Shown: piece after piece, positions 6,123 to 6,137 of the stretch
Position numbering within the stretch: position 1 is the stretch's first letter
Layout: each line of letters starts with the position of its first letter
Notes under the pieces: model-generated
Told to the model about the DNA's origin: nothing
Databases searched by the model: none
Seen by the model: the letters and a program-made list of their open reading frames with translations, nothing else
Made by a program: the position numbers and the translations under genes
NCBI GenBank assembly: GCA_011391835.1
Contig: JAABPS010000175.1
Coordinates: forward strand, 1 to 6,137
Origin: Desulfobacteraceae bacterium
Lineage (GTDB): Bacteria; Desulfobacterota; Desulfobacteria; Desulfobacterales; JAABPS01
DNA: 6,137 nucleotides
Direction: 5' to 3'

Positions 6123-6137
6123 TGTTGTCTGTAGCAG
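6119..6137 (+). CDS. Start of the next gene, probably the ABC transporter ATPase (3' end outside window)
   Basis: An ATG at 6119 overlaps the permease TGA in the arrangement ATGA, and the frame stays open to the window edge (MMLSVA). GAGAGG at 6104-6109 lies 9 bases upstream and can serve as ribosome binding site. FecCD permease genes are most often followed directly by their ATPase, and such ATPases commonly begin with a short M-L-S-V-type strand before the Walker A region. Only six codons are visible, so the identity rests on position. The ATG at 6122 is an in-frame alternative start. Confidence 0.55.

Overview
The window reads as one strand of a Gram-negative, probably strictly anaerobic bacterium with moderate GC. 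A TonB-dependent outer-membrane receptor and an ExbD-type protein show an outer membrane. FmdE-family proteins and a TsaA/TrmO-like protein next to a FecCD-type importer recall gene sets of sulfate reducers and related Desulfobacterota. That taxonomic placement is an inference from gene content, not from a marker gene.

Layout, all on the + strand. (1) 3-323: the C-terminal part of an ExbD/TolR-like protein, cut by the window edge. (2) 324-641: 318 bases with no convincing gene, holding three inverted repeats, a 9-base direct repeat and a candidate sigma70 promoter that feeds the next block. (3) 642-1760: an exported 372-residue protein that looks like two fused, oppositely degenerated FmdE domains. 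(4) 1779-3881: a 700-residue TonB-dependent receptor. (5) 3895-4422: a TsaA/TrmO-like protein. (6) 4455-5057: a cytoplasmic FmdE-family protein with a C-terminal zinc ribbon. (7) 5082-6122: a BtuC/FecCD-type permease. (8) From 6119: the first codons of a probable ATPase gene, overlapping the permease stop codon.

Gaps from 642 onward are 18, 13, 32 and 24 bases and then a 4-base overlap. I see no terminator between these genes, so they probably form one transcript. Read together they describe a route from outside the cell to the cytoplasm. ExbD (with ExbB/TonB presumed upstream) powers the receptor, the exported FmdE-like protein could handle the ligand in the periplasm, the permease and ATPase carry it across the inner membrane, and the cytoplasmic FmdE and TsaA-like proteins could receive or process it. 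The ligand is not visible in the sequence. A metal, a metal oxyanion (molybdate or tungstate) or a metal chelate fits the Cys/His-rich FmdE proteins and the FecCD importer class. The tandem periplasmic FmdE protein and its pairing with a cytoplasmic FmdE are the most unusual parts.
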